DNA of 64,000 bases from NCBI GenBank assembly GCA_001596135.1, contig CP014773.1:4650001-4714000 (forward strand), written 5' to 3'. This document shows positions 28,033 to 36,508 of the stretch, piece after piece. Source of the stretch: Mucilaginibacter sp. PAMC 26640. Lineage in GTDB: Bacteria; Bacteroidota; Bacteroidia; Sphingobacteriales; Sphingobacteriaceae. How positions within the stretch are numbered: the stretch's first letter is position 1; each line of letters opens with the position of its first letter. The translations under genes were made by a program, and so were the position numbers. A model generated the notes under the pieces. It worked only from the letters and a program-made list of their open reading frames with translations. It made no database searches and was not told where the DNA came from.

Positions 28033-28746
28033 ATGAGCAACATTGTAATTCATAAGGCAAATACACGCGGATCAGTAGATCTAGGCTGGTTAAAGAGCTA
28101 CCAAACCTTCAGTTTTTCGGGCTACTACAACCCGGAGCGGATGCAGTTTGGTGCGCTAAGAGTATTGAATGATGATATAGTAAACGGCGGTGGCGGTTTT
28201 GGCGATCATCCGCATGATAATATGGAAATCATTTCGATCCCGCTGGAAGGGGCTTTGATCCATAAAGACAGTATGGGCAACGCCAGTACCATTTACCCGG
28301 GCGAGATCCAGGTAATGAGCGCCGGCACCGGCATCTATCATACAGAATATAATCAGCACGAAAGCGATCCTGCAAAGTTTTTACAGATCTGGGTTTATCC
28401 AAACCAGCGCAATGTTGAACCGCGTTACGATCAAACGATCATAAAACCTGCCGGAGATAATGTGCTATACCAGATCCTGTCCCCATCTGCCGATGATGAA
28501 GGGGTATGGATCTATCAAAATGCATGGTTTCATATGGGCACTTTTACCGCAGGGTCTGAATTCTCTTATGAGCTAAAGGATACAGCAAATGGTGTGTATG
28601 TATTTGTTATTGATGGCACGCTTACTGTAAATGGTACCGAATTGCACAAACGCGATGGAATGGGAACCTGGGAAATCACTAACCTGCAGTTTGTAGCTAC
28701 CAGCAATGCACAATTGCTGATCATGGAAGTACCGTTAAAATACTAA
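28033..28746 (+). CDS. Pirin-family bicupin
   Basis: A 237-residue cytoplasmic protein. The N-terminal cupin has the pirin metal site: His59 and His61 in GDHPHDNMEI, and His103 and Glu105 in GIYHTEYNQHE. The opening LGWLKSYQTFSFSGYYNPERMQFGALRVLNDD is the family signature. Some bacterial homologues show quercetinase activity and others regulate metabolism by protein contact, so the reaction here is not known. It is followed after 6 nt by a receiver-like protein, suggesting a functional pair. Confidence 0.92.
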   Translation: MSNIVIHKANTRGSVDLGWLKSYQTFSFSGYYNPERMQFGALRVLNDDIVNGGGGFGDHPHDNMEIISIPLEGALIHKDSMGNASTIYPGEIQVMSAGTGIYHTEYNQHESDPAKFLQIWVYPNQRNVEPRYDQTIIKPAGDNVLYQILSPSADDEGVWIYQNAWFHMGTFTAGSEFSYELKDTANGVYVFVIDGTLTVNGTELHKRDGMGTWEITNLQFVATSNAQLLIMEVPLKY

Positions 28747-28752
28747 TACCTC

Positions 28753-29061
28753 ATGGAAGCATCAACCCGTATACTTGCTGTATGTACGCACGAAGGCATT
28801 CTTGCCACCATACTCCGGCTCACCAATAAAAATGCGGAGTGGCACGCCACTGGTGCAGAAAGCGCTGACGAGGCATCTGCACTGATCAGCGGTAACGACT
28901 ATCATTTAATATTGCTTGGCAGCGGCTTAACGCCTGAGCAGGAAGACCAACTGGCGGAAATTGCGCTTGGCAAATCCGACGCCCCAAAGATCATTCACCA
29001 CTTTGGCGGAGGCAGCGGTTTGCTGTTCGGTGAAATTTATCAGGCACTTGGCAGCAAATAG
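28753..29061 (+). CDS. Receiver-like protein lacking the phospho-acceptor, co-transcribed with pirin
   Basis: A 102-residue protein with the strand-helix rhythm of a CheY fold (RILAVCTHEGILATILRLT, then YHLILLGSGLTPEQEDQLAE). At the place where receivers have LLxD, it has LLGSG, so the Asp is replaced by Gly, and the N-terminal acidic pair is also absent. The C-terminus has a conserved-looking HHFGGGSGLLFGEI. I have a memory of similar proteins beside pirin genes in other Bacteroidota but no experimental function. It is probably a phosphorylation-independent partner of pirin. Confidence 0.65.
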   Translation: MEASTRILAVCTHEGILATILRLTNKNAEWHATGAESADEASALISGNDYHLILLGSGLTPEQEDQLAEIALGKSDAPKIIHHFGGGSGLLFGEIYQALGSK

Positions 29062-29076
29062 TCCCGGCCCTGATAG

Positions 29077-29466
29077 TTAAACTGCGCTTTCAGGGGAATC
29101 TACACTTGGCCCGATCACGTTTTCAATAGTGGATATCAACTCATCTGCTTCAAACGGCTTCGCAATAAACCCATCAGCCATACAGCTTTTAGCTGTTTGT
29201 TCTAAATTAGTTGTACCGGAAAGCAGCAATACAGGAATAGTATTTGTCTTAGGGCTGATTTTAAGCTGATAGCAAATATCATGTCCTGTTTTACCATTCA
29301 AAAAATTATCTATCAGCAAAAGGTCGGGTGGGTTCTTTTCCACCTCAAATAAATCGGTAACATCATGACCTACTTTTACGAGATAACCGGCGTCTTTCAG
29401 CAAGAGGCTGATGACGTTTAAAATTTCGGCATCGTCGTCGATAATCATAATGGTTTGCTGGGCCAT
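29077..29466 (-). CDS. Single-domain response regulator
   Basis: A 129-residue CheY-like receiver, convergent with the pirin pair. Acidic residues DDD at 10-12, phospho-acceptor Asp53 in LLLIDNF, switch Ser in LLLSG, and Lys103 in AKPF are present, so it should be functional. No output domain and no cognate kinase is adjacent, making it an orphan receiver. The 15-nt gap to the receiver-like gene means their 3' ends nearly meet. Confidence 0.9.
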   Translation of the reverse strand: MAQQTIMIIDDDAEILNVISLLLKDAGYLVKVGHDVTDLFEVEKNPPDLLLIDNFLNGKTGHDICYQLKISPKTNTIPVLLLSGTTNLEQTAKSCMADGFIAKPFEADELISTIENVIGPSVDSPESAV

Positions 29467-29652
29467 TGCAGTTTAAATTAGATGTGCAATTTAAGTATTA
29501 GCAGCCTAATTTCCATACTTTATCTGTTTGGTAACCGTGCATTTTAAGATTTCCGTGATGAATAGGTGTATGCTGATCAGCTGAAAATGCTAAAAGAGAT
29601 TGCCACCTCCAAAAGGTAAAAGCCAGGTACGACGGGGCTAAACACGACAAGG

Positions 29653-29678
29653 TTGCTAACAATTCGCACGGTTAGCAA
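29653..29678. repeat. Inverted repeat TTGCTAAC-N10-GTTAGCAA
   Basis: Perfect 8-bp arms (29653-29660 and 29671-29678) with a 10-bp spacer in a region without genes. It could be a dimeric regulator site or a weak hairpin; there is no T run. Confidence 0.5.
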
Positions 29679-29754
29679 ACTGTGATTACAAGATAAAACA
29701 GATCTACAAAGGCTTAATTTACACTACGAATTCGTAAAATGCTCGGCCTATTTA

Positions 29755-29787
29755 TATTGCAGCAGGTATTTTCCCCCTGCTGCAATA
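29755..29787 (-). terminator. Terminator hairpin after the GH29-GH20-GH29-GH92 operon
   Basis: A 12-bp perfect inverted repeat (TATTGCAGCAGG and CCTGCTGCAATA) with a 9-nt loop lies 9 nt past the GH92 stop. The T run after it on the minus strand is poor, so it may also act by blocking 3' decay. Confidence 0.7.
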
Positions 29788-29796
29788 CAATATCAA

Positions 29797-32067
29797 TTAA
29801 TAAACAGATTTTGGCCTGGAAGCCTGGTTTACACCCCATACCGCGGATGCCTTGCTGCCCATTGTAATTTGCAGCTCGCCACCTTTCGCCATATCGGCAT
29901 GCAAAAGGTACGATTTAAGATAAGGTTTCCCGTTTAGCGTGATCTGCTGAATGTATTTATTCACTTTGGAATTGTTTTTAACCGAAATGTGGAACACCTT
30001 GCTGCCGAGTTTCAAAACCGCATCATCAATCACCGGGCTGCCAAATACGTAAGCGGCGTTTGCCGGGCTCACCGGGTAAAAGCCCATAGCAGATAATACA
30101 TACCAGGCAGACATTTGCCCAACATCCTCATTACCGATAATGCCATCCTTTTTGTTGGTGTAAAAGTTATCCATCACAAACCTCACCTTATCTGCAGTTT
30201 TGTAGGGTTGCCCAACATATGCATACAGATATGCGATATGGTGGCTGGGCTCGTTGCCATGTGCATACTGGCCTATTAAACCGGTAATATCGTTTGATGC
30301 CTCGTTACCCATATCACCATGTACCGTAAATAGTGAATCCAGTTTGCTGATGAATGGTTTTTCGCCGCCCAACTCCTGAACCAAGCCCTCCACATCCTGC
30401 GGTACCAGCCAGGTGTATTGCCATGGGTTGCCTTCGGTAAAATCATCTTTCATATGGCGGGATACAAACGGACTGAACGGAGTTCGCCATTCGTTTGCTG
30501 CTAAGCGGCCGCGCACAAAACGGGTTTGCTTATCAAAATAGTTTGCGTAGTTTTTGCCCCGGGCCAGGAAATAATTATAATCCTGTTCATGCCCAAGTTT
30601 TTTGGCCATCTGGGCGATACACCAATCATCAATGGCATACTCCAAACCAGTAGCTACAGATTCCAGCAGACTATCGGCAGGGATATAACCGCGTTCCTTT
30701 ACAAATTTCAACCCGCGGCGGTCTCCCATGGCGGTAGTTTTTACCGCCTCGTATGCTAGTTCTGTATCAAAACCTTTATAACCCTTTAAAAAAGCATCAA
30801 CCACAACCGGTATAGCGCTATTACCCACCATACAGTCGGTTTCATTACCCATGAGGTGCCAAACCGGCAACCTGCCCTGTTGTTTATAGATAGCCAGCAT
30901 GGAACTGATGAGATCATTCACCCTATCAGGCTGCAAAATGGTCATCAGGGGATTTTCTGAGCGGTAAGTATCCCAAAGTGAAAGCGTGGTTACATTGTTA
31001 AAACCGGGGTTGTGATAAACCTTCTTATCGGTGCCCAGGTAATCGCCGTTATGATCGTTGTAAGCGGAGGGTGCTATCATGGTATGATATAACGCCGTAT
31101 AAAATGTACGCATCCGCGCGGGTTCGGCTTTTACCAATGCTTTGCCCAGCTCCATGTTCCAAAGTGCAGTGGCTTCATTCCGCACCTTATTAAAATCCCA
31201 GGTGCCTGCTTCAGCCTTAATGTTAAGTAATGCATTATCAGTACTTACCGGCGAGATCCCTACCTTTATTTTTACCTTTTCTCCAGCGGTTGTAGTGAAA
31301 CTTATCGCGCCTTTAACATTGCGGCCTGTCAGTTCGGTACCGGCAGCCTTTGCCAGGCTATCATACACCGCAAAATTTTTAATCTTTTTTGAGAAAACCG
31401 CCGCAAAGTACATCCGCTGGTCAACTGCCCAGCCCGATGATTTGCGATAACCTACTATGGTACTATCATTTACCTGCTTGAGGTAAGTTTCCACGGGGTG
31501 ATCCCAGCCTATACCCTTTTGCAGATCGATAATTACATGCGCATTGTTTGATTGCGGGAAAGTGTACTGATGAAAACCAACCCTTGAGGTAGCCGTAAGT
31601 TCAGCATCGATGTTATACCGCTTTAGCTTTACCGAGTAATAACCCGGCTTGGCTATTTCCTGCTGATGGCTGAACAATGAGTAATAGCCACTGTTATAAT
31701 CGTTAAGCTTACCGCTTAAAACCTTTATATCACCTGTAGTTGGCATGAACTGAATATCGCCCAGGTCGCCGATACCGGTACCGCTTAAATGCGTATGCGC
31801 AAAACCGGCAATGGTAGAATCTGAATAGTTATAGCCCGAGCACCAGTCCCAATCTTTGGCAACAATATTTACCGGCCCTAATTGCACGGCACCAAAAGGC
31901 ACATTTGCTCCTAAAAAAACGTGACCATGCAAAGCGGTACCAATATACGGATCAACAAAAGATGTAAGATCGGCCTTTTTGAGGGCTGCTTTTTTTTGCG
32001 CAAAACTATTAACGCAGCCAAGGGCTGCAAACAGGAACGGAAAGTAATATTTATAATGCTTCATCAT
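29797..32067 (-). CDS. GH92 exo-alpha-mannosidase
   Basis: A 756-residue exported enzyme (signal peptide ending near NSFAQ) that removes alpha-mannose, usually from N-glycans or mannans. Family landmarks are SFVDPYIGTALHGHVFLGANVPFGAVQLGP, GYNYSDSTIAGFAHTHLSGTG, DTYRSENPLMTILQP, and the C-terminal NEDVGQMSAWYVLSAMGFYPVSP. A start at the second Met (32064) is equally possible. It is the last gene of a four-gene operon, only 3 nt after the GH29 gene. GH92 enzymes need calcium and act by inversion; linkage preference cannot be told here. Confidence 0.94.
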   Translation of the reverse strand: MMKHYKYYFPFLFAALGCVNSFAQKKAALKKADLTSFVDPYIGTALHGHVFLGANVPFGAVQLGPVNIVAKDWDWCSGYNYSDSTIAGFAHTHLSGTGIGDLGDIQFMPTTGDIKVLSGKLNDYNSGYYSLFSHQQEIAKPGYYSVKLKRYNIDAELTATSRVGFHQYTFPQSNNAHVIIDLQKGIGWDHPVETYLKQVNDSTIVGYRKSSGWAVDQRMYFAAVFSKKIKNFAVYDSLAKAAGTELTGRNVKGAISFTTTAGEKVKIKVGISPVSTDNALLNIKAEAGTWDFNKVRNEATALWNMELGKALVKAEPARMRTFYTALYHTMIAPSAYNDHNGDYLGTDKKVYHNPGFNNVTTLSLWDTYRSENPLMTILQPDRVNDLISSMLAIYKQQGRLPVWHLMGNETDCMVGNSAIPVVVDAFLKGYKGFDTELAYEAVKTTAMGDRRGLKFVKERGYIPADSLLESVATGLEYAIDDWCIAQMAKKLGHEQDYNYFLARGKNYANYFDKQTRFVRGRLAANEWRTPFSPFVSRHMKDDFTEGNPWQYTWLVPQDVEGLVQELGGEKPFISKLDSLFTVHGDMGNEASNDITGLIGQYAHGNEPSHHIAYLYAYVGQPYKTADKVRFVMDNFYTNKKDGIIGNEDVGQMSAWYVLSAMGFYPVSPANAAYVFGSPVIDDAVLKLGSKVFHISVKNNSKVNKYIQQITLNGKPYLKSYLLHADMAKGGELQITMGSKASAVWGVNQASRPKSVY

Positions 32068-32070
32068 GAC

Positions 32071-34191
32071 TTACTTGGTTTTAACCCCTATCTCGGCTAC
32101 CGTTACACCGTTGCCATTGGTGACGTGGGTTATAGCAAACTTAAAGTACCGGGCGCTGCTTACGCCCTGCAATGTAATTAACTGTTCTATAGGGTTAGAT
32201 CTGATATTAGAAAACTCCCCTTTTGCGACGGGAGCCCAGTCTTGCCCATTATTACTGGTATAAACTATGTAGCTATCAGCCATACCCGCGGTACGTTTAT
32301 CCTGGCGCGGCAGGTAGGTAAACGCTTTAATGGCTTCCACTTTACCCATATCAACGCTGATCTCCTGCGGATATTTGATGGCTGCGGCGGTATCTGCCTG
32401 TAAACTACTCCAGTTAGTATAGCGATCTTCGTCAATAGCGTACAAAGATTTGCTCAGCGTTTGCGGTGTACTGCTGATAACCGACCAGCCTGCTTTAGAT
32501 AAACCAAAATCCCCTATCCCGGTTTCGCTCTGCTTGGCACCTTCAAAACTTGCGGCTTTGATAACGCCACCGGTAGGTAGCGCAAACGGCTGCTGGTAAG
32601 AAGCGGAGCTGACATTCGGTTCCGAACCATCTGTGGTATAGCGAATACCAGCTACCGGAGCATCTGTACCAATGCTTACCATACCACTTCTATCACGGCT
32701 GATCAGCGGTGCACTCAAATGTGCAGGCTCCTTAAATAAACCGAAATCACTTAAGGCGATACAGGCATTGGCACTGGTAACACGCAGGCGAACTTTATTG
32801 GTCGTAATATTTTGCGGCAGGCGGATCAACCGGTTTGCACCGATGCTGGTAGCTGTTGCTATTTCCTTCCACACCCCATTTTGAAAAGCATCAACAGCTA
32901 AGGCATTTATGCGCTGGCCCAGTTTGATGTTTTCGCGCAAGCGGATAACGTTAAATGTTTTTTGGCCATGCAGATCAACAACCAAAGAAGGTTTAGTTAT
33001 GGCATCATTAGTAGCCCAATAACTGTAGCGGTCATTGTCGGTTAAAAAAGCCGTACCAAATTTAAGCTTGTTATTACCGCGAATATTGCTTGCCGTAAAT
33101 GCAGCATCTTTTGCCAGGTTAATTGCAAAGGTTTGTTTCAACAGATTGCCAAATTGCTTAAGCGAAGCCACATCCCGGTCGTTAAGGAGGCCGCGTGGGT
33201 CTGGCGAAAGGCCAAGGTCCAGATTAGCACCGCGGCCAACACTTTTATAATAAAGCTCCAGTAATTGATAAGGCGTTTTTACCTGTGCATTTTGAGATTC
33301 ATGGTAAAACCAACCCGGGCGAAGCGAAACATCGCATTCGGGAGGCATCCATTGGCCTGTGCGGGTTCCCTCTGGTGCTTCCTCATATTTACTGTAACCG
33401 TTGGATGGCTTTTTGCCTTCATCCGGCGCTTTAGGCGTGTAGGTAGCCCAGCTTGTTTTGCCTGCCTCGCCTTCTTCGTTCCCTACCCAACGCACATCAG
33501 GGCCAATATCGCCAAATATAGCGGCGGCGGGCTGCCATTTACGGATCATTGCCCAGGTGTTATCCCAATCGTAATAGGTGGTTCGGTCTATTTTCCGGTC
33601 TTCCACCTTGCCGCCGTAGTAGCCATTACCCCCATTGGCACCATCGTGCCAGGAGATAAAGATAGGTCCATAATTATTGTATAGTTCTTTTAGCTGGGCA
33701 CGGTAGATCTCCAAATAAGCCGGTGTGCCGTAGGCGCCGTTGTTCCTGTCCCAGGGAGAGCAGTAGAGGCCCAGCTGCATGCCTAATTTCTGGCAGGCCA
33801 GCTGGTATTCGCGAACCATATCGCCTTTGCCATTTTTCCAGGGGCTTTTGCTAATGTTGTGTTCGGTTGTTTTAGTTGGCCAGATACATAAGCCATCGTG
33901 GTGTTTGGCTACAATTACCACCCCTTTAAAACCGCCCGCTTTAGCCGCTCCAACGATTTGCATGGCATCGAATTGTTTAGGGTTAACTAACGACGGACTT
34001 TCATCGCCGAACCCCCACTCTTTATTAGTATAGGTATCCACCCCAAAATGGATAATACAGTACATGCCCATTTCATGCCAGTTGAGCTGAGCCTTATTAG
34101 GCAAGGCACCGTAAGGCTTTGGAGCGGGCTGTGCAAAAGCAAGATTTGCAAACAGCAGGCATCCCCCTAAAATTGATAAACTTCTTTTCAT
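32071..34191 (-). CDS. GH29 alpha-L-fucosidase, subfamily B-like, with C-terminal F5/8-type domain
   Basis: A 706-residue exported enzyme (signal peptide ending LAFAQ). The catalytic barrel (about 25-340) has WHEMGMYCIIHFGVDTYTN, GVVIVAKHHDGLCIWPTK, and the nucleophile Asp183 in ISWHDGANGGNG. The segment FGDIGPDVRWVGNEEGEAG is typical of the alpha-1,3/4-fucosidase group (GH29-B), which trims Lewis-type fucose on branched substrates. After a beta-sandwich and a chitobiase-like segment (YTTDGSEPNVSS), residues about 560-706 form an F5/8 type C (discoidin-like) domain that could bind sugar. It lies 4 nt after the GH20 gene in the operon. Confidence 0.92.
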   Translation of the reverse strand: MKRSLSILGGCLLFANLAFAQPAPKPYGALPNKAQLNWHEMGMYCIIHFGVDTYTNKEWGFGDESPSLVNPKQFDAMQIVGAAKAGGFKGVVIVAKHHDGLCIWPTKTTEHNISKSPWKNGKGDMVREYQLACQKLGMQLGLYCSPWDRNNGAYGTPAYLEIYRAQLKELYNNYGPIFISWHDGANGGNGYYGGKVEDRKIDRTTYYDWDNTWAMIRKWQPAAAIFGDIGPDVRWVGNEEGEAGKTSWATYTPKAPDEGKKPSNGYSKYEEAPEGTRTGQWMPPECDVSLRPGWFYHESQNAQVKTPYQLLELYYKSVGRGANLDLGLSPDPRGLLNDRDVASLKQFGNLLKQTFAINLAKDAAFTASNIRGNNKLKFGTAFLTDNDRYSYWATNDAITKPSLVVDLHGQKTFNVIRLRENIKLGQRINALAVDAFQNGVWKEIATATSIGANRLIRLPQNITTNKVRLRVTSANACIALSDFGLFKEPAHLSAPLISRDRSGMVSIGTDAPVAGIRYTTDGSEPNVSSASYQQPFALPTGGVIKAASFEGAKQSETGIGDFGLSKAGWSVISSTPQTLSKSLYAIDEDRYTNWSSLQADTAAAIKYPQEISVDMGKVEAIKAFTYLPRQDKRTAGMADSYIVYTSNNGQDWAPVAKGEFSNIRSNPIEQLITLQGVSSARYFKFAITHVTNGNGVTVAEIGVKTK

Positions 34192-34195
34192 ACGT

Positions 34196-36502
34196 TTAGT
34201 TCTTCAGCCAGGCTGATGGAATTTCTGTAGGTTCGGAGCCGTTAAGGCTATACTTTAATTTAAGCGTGTAACCACCGCCGCCTTCAATAAAATCAAGCGC
34301 TACCGGTTGGAGGCCTTTCTTTAAGGCAACCTGCCCATTCTTTTCAATCGCCGAGTGCAAGCCGTCGTTATTAACCACTTCACGGTTTGCTATGCTCAGC
34401 ACGCCTCCATCGTCGCAAGTGAGGTAAAAGCTGTAAATACCATCCTGCGGAATATCAAAATAACCACGGTATTTTAAAGCAAAACTTGGAGCCTCTGCAT
34501 ATTTAGGAACAATGATCTCGTTGACTTTAAACACGCCATCCGGTTTAGTATCTGGTATCAGCGAAACCTGTTTGTAATATTCTTTATACTGATTAACAAT
34601 CAGCCCACTGCTTACTGATTTTCCGGTTGCTGGTTCCGCAAGTGTTTGTTTCTGATATTTCAGATTATAAACATCGCCCATTGTGCCATTCGGTTTGAAG
34701 GCAGCCAACCGAATATTTTCCGTTTTATCAATAGCCAATGGTTTGCTCAGCTCCGTAGAAGCGGCGTTTGGTAAAGTACCGTTGGTTGTGTAACGGATGG
34801 TCAGATCAGCCATTGGTTTGATCACTTTCAGGGTGTCCCGGTCTGTAAAAACATTAGAGGCCAGGAACCCGCCCAGGTCAGGCAGGCGGTAATGCACTTT
34901 AAGCGCATCCAATCGCGGAAATTGTTGTTCCAACCGCTGCTGGTAAGATTTGTAATCTTTACGGTTAGTCCAAAGGACTTCCGCGAGCGCCGTCATCCGC
35001 GGCATGTACATATAATCGGCCCGGTTTTCTGTGGGGATGTACTCCGTCCAGATGTTGGCCTGGGCACCGATGATGTTTGCAGCTTCGGCAGCAGTTAAAC
35101 CTTTGGGGATGATATCGAAATTATACACATTGGTGATCGAATTCTTATCCGGCAGTGCATCAAAGTACAAGGGGTTTCCCGGCGTCATGATCACTTTGTT
35201 ACCAAGTTTTGCAGCTTCTACAGGGGCCTTTGGCACCCAGCTGCGCCAGTACATAATTACAGCTGTTTTACTAACGCCGCCTTCCAGCACCTCGTCCCAG
35301 CCTATCAGCTTGCGGCCTTTGGAGTTGAAGAACTTCTCCATATTATTAATGAAATAGCTCTGCAGTTCCTCTGTATTTTTCAACCCCTCTTTCTTCATCA
35401 GCGCCTTGCACTCTTCAGATTTGGCCCATAGGGAGCGATCCACCTCATCACCGCCGATGTGCAGGTATTTGCTCGGGAAGATCTCCATAATTTCGCTGTA
35501 CACATCCTGAGCAAATTGAAAGGTAGATGGCAGACACGGGCAAATTGGCGTAGAGAATAATTTACCAAATGCGCTTTTTCCGTCGCAGCTCAGATACGGG
35601 TATTCATTAATGGCAGCCATCATGTGGCCGGGCATATCAATCTCCGGGATGATCTCGACGTGCCTGGTTGCAGCATAGGCAACAAGCTCTTTTAATTGCT
35701 TTTGGGTGTAAAAACCCCCGTAAAGCGTTTTACCATCTTTTTGAATGATGTGTTTTTTATCGATCTCAAAATCCGGGTTATCTGCCGCGCGTTTCATGCA
35801 GGCAGTATCCTGGTTGTTAAAGGTTCGCCAGGCGCCGTTTTCAGTAAGCTTTGGATATTTTTTGATCTCCACACGCCAGCCCTGATCATCAGTTAAGTGC
35901 AAATGGAATTTATTGAATTTGTACAGCGCCATTACATCAATAAACTTGCGCAGGTATTCGATAGAGAAAAAATGACGGGATACATCCAGGTGCATACCGC
36001 GCCAGTCGTACGCCGGGTGGTCTGCTATACTTAATGAAGGTAACGTGAGGCTTTTGAGTGCAATAGCATTGGAGCCTTCTGCGGAAGCAGGAAGCAGCTG
36101 CCTGATGGTTTGCACCGCCCGGAACATCCCCGAAGCTGTTTTAGCACGGATAACCACTCCGGTTTTGCCAATGGTCATCTGGTAACCTTCATCCGAGGTG
36201 ATGGCCTTATCATAAATCAGTTTTATAGCATTCGCAACAGCAACTGTGCTCAGCTTAACAGCCTTATGAAAGCTATTTGTAAAATACCCGTTCAGTATCG
36301 CTGCCTCATTCGCAAATAACTTATTGGCTGGCAACACAATAACAGTAGCAGGGGTTACGGTAAAACTACCTCCAGCAGGCGTTAAACTGGTTGGATAAGG
36401 GATAATAGGATACCGCTGATCATTTTGCTGGGCAATTGCTTTTGTACCCGAAAAGGCTACCGATAGTACAAAAAGGGCAATCGCCCCGTAATTTAACTTC
36501 AT
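34196..36502 (-). CDS. GH20 beta-N-acetylhexosaminidase with C-terminal PA14-like domain
   Basis: A 768-residue exported enzyme (signal peptide ending KAIAQ). A GH20b domain is followed by the barrel with HLHLTDDQGWRVEIKKYP, EIIPEIDMPGHMMAAI, and the catalytic pair Asp352-Glu353 in YLHIGGDEVDRSLW, where substrate-assisted catalysis takes place. Residues about 555-625 form a chitobiase C-terminal-like sandwich (IRYTTNGTLPNAAST), and residues about 635-768 look like a PA14 domain (YRGYFDIPQDGIYSFYLTCDDGG). It would remove terminal GlcNAc or GalNAc. It sits 6 nt after the first GH29 gene in the operon. Confidence 0.94.
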   Translation of the reverse strand: MKLNYGAIALFVLSVAFSGTKAIAQQNDQRYPIIPYPTSLTPAGGSFTVTPATVIVLPANKLFANEAAILNGYFTNSFHKAVKLSTVAVANAIKLIYDKAITSDEGYQMTIGKTGVVIRAKTASGMFRAVQTIRQLLPASAEGSNAIALKSLTLPSLSIADHPAYDWRGMHLDVSRHFFSIEYLRKFIDVMALYKFNKFHLHLTDDQGWRVEIKKYPKLTENGAWRTFNNQDTACMKRAADNPDFEIDKKHIIQKDGKTLYGGFYTQKQLKELVAYAATRHVEIIPEIDMPGHMMAAINEYPYLSCDGKSAFGKLFSTPICPCLPSTFQFAQDVYSEIMEIFPSKYLHIGGDEVDRSLWAKSEECKALMKKEGLKNTEELQSYFINNMEKFFNSKGRKLIGWDEVLEGGVSKTAVIMYWRSWVPKAPVEAAKLGNKVIMTPGNPLYFDALPDKNSITNVYNFDIIPKGLTAAEAANIIGAQANIWTEYIPTENRADYMYMPRMTALAEVLWTNRKDYKSYQQRLEQQFPRLDALKVHYRLPDLGGFLASNVFTDRDTLKVIKPMADLTIRYTTNGTLPNAASTELSKPLAIDKTENIRLAAFKPNGTMGDVYNLKYQKQTLAEPATGKSVSSGLIVNQYKEYYKQVSLIPDTKPDGVFKVNEIIVPKYAEAPSFALKYRGYFDIPQDGIYSFYLTCDDGGVLSIANREVVNNDGLHSAIEKNGQVALKKGLQPVALDFIEGGGGYTLKLKYSLNGSEPTEIPSAWLKN

Positions 36503-36508
36503 ATCTCG

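Larger units (their letters stand above)
29467..29796. other. Intergenic region upstream of the receiver gene and downstream of GH92
   Basis: A 330-bp stretch without a visible gene. It holds the GH92 terminator hairpin (29755-29787) and an inverted repeat (29653-29678). No consensus promoter for the receiver gene was recognised. Confidence 0.55.

Noticed and set aside
33265..33684. 139-codon plus-strand ORF with hydrophobic stretches
   Set aside because: Antisense to the GH29-B catalytic domain, including the nucleophile; the apparent membrane segments come from the reverse complement of coding sequence.
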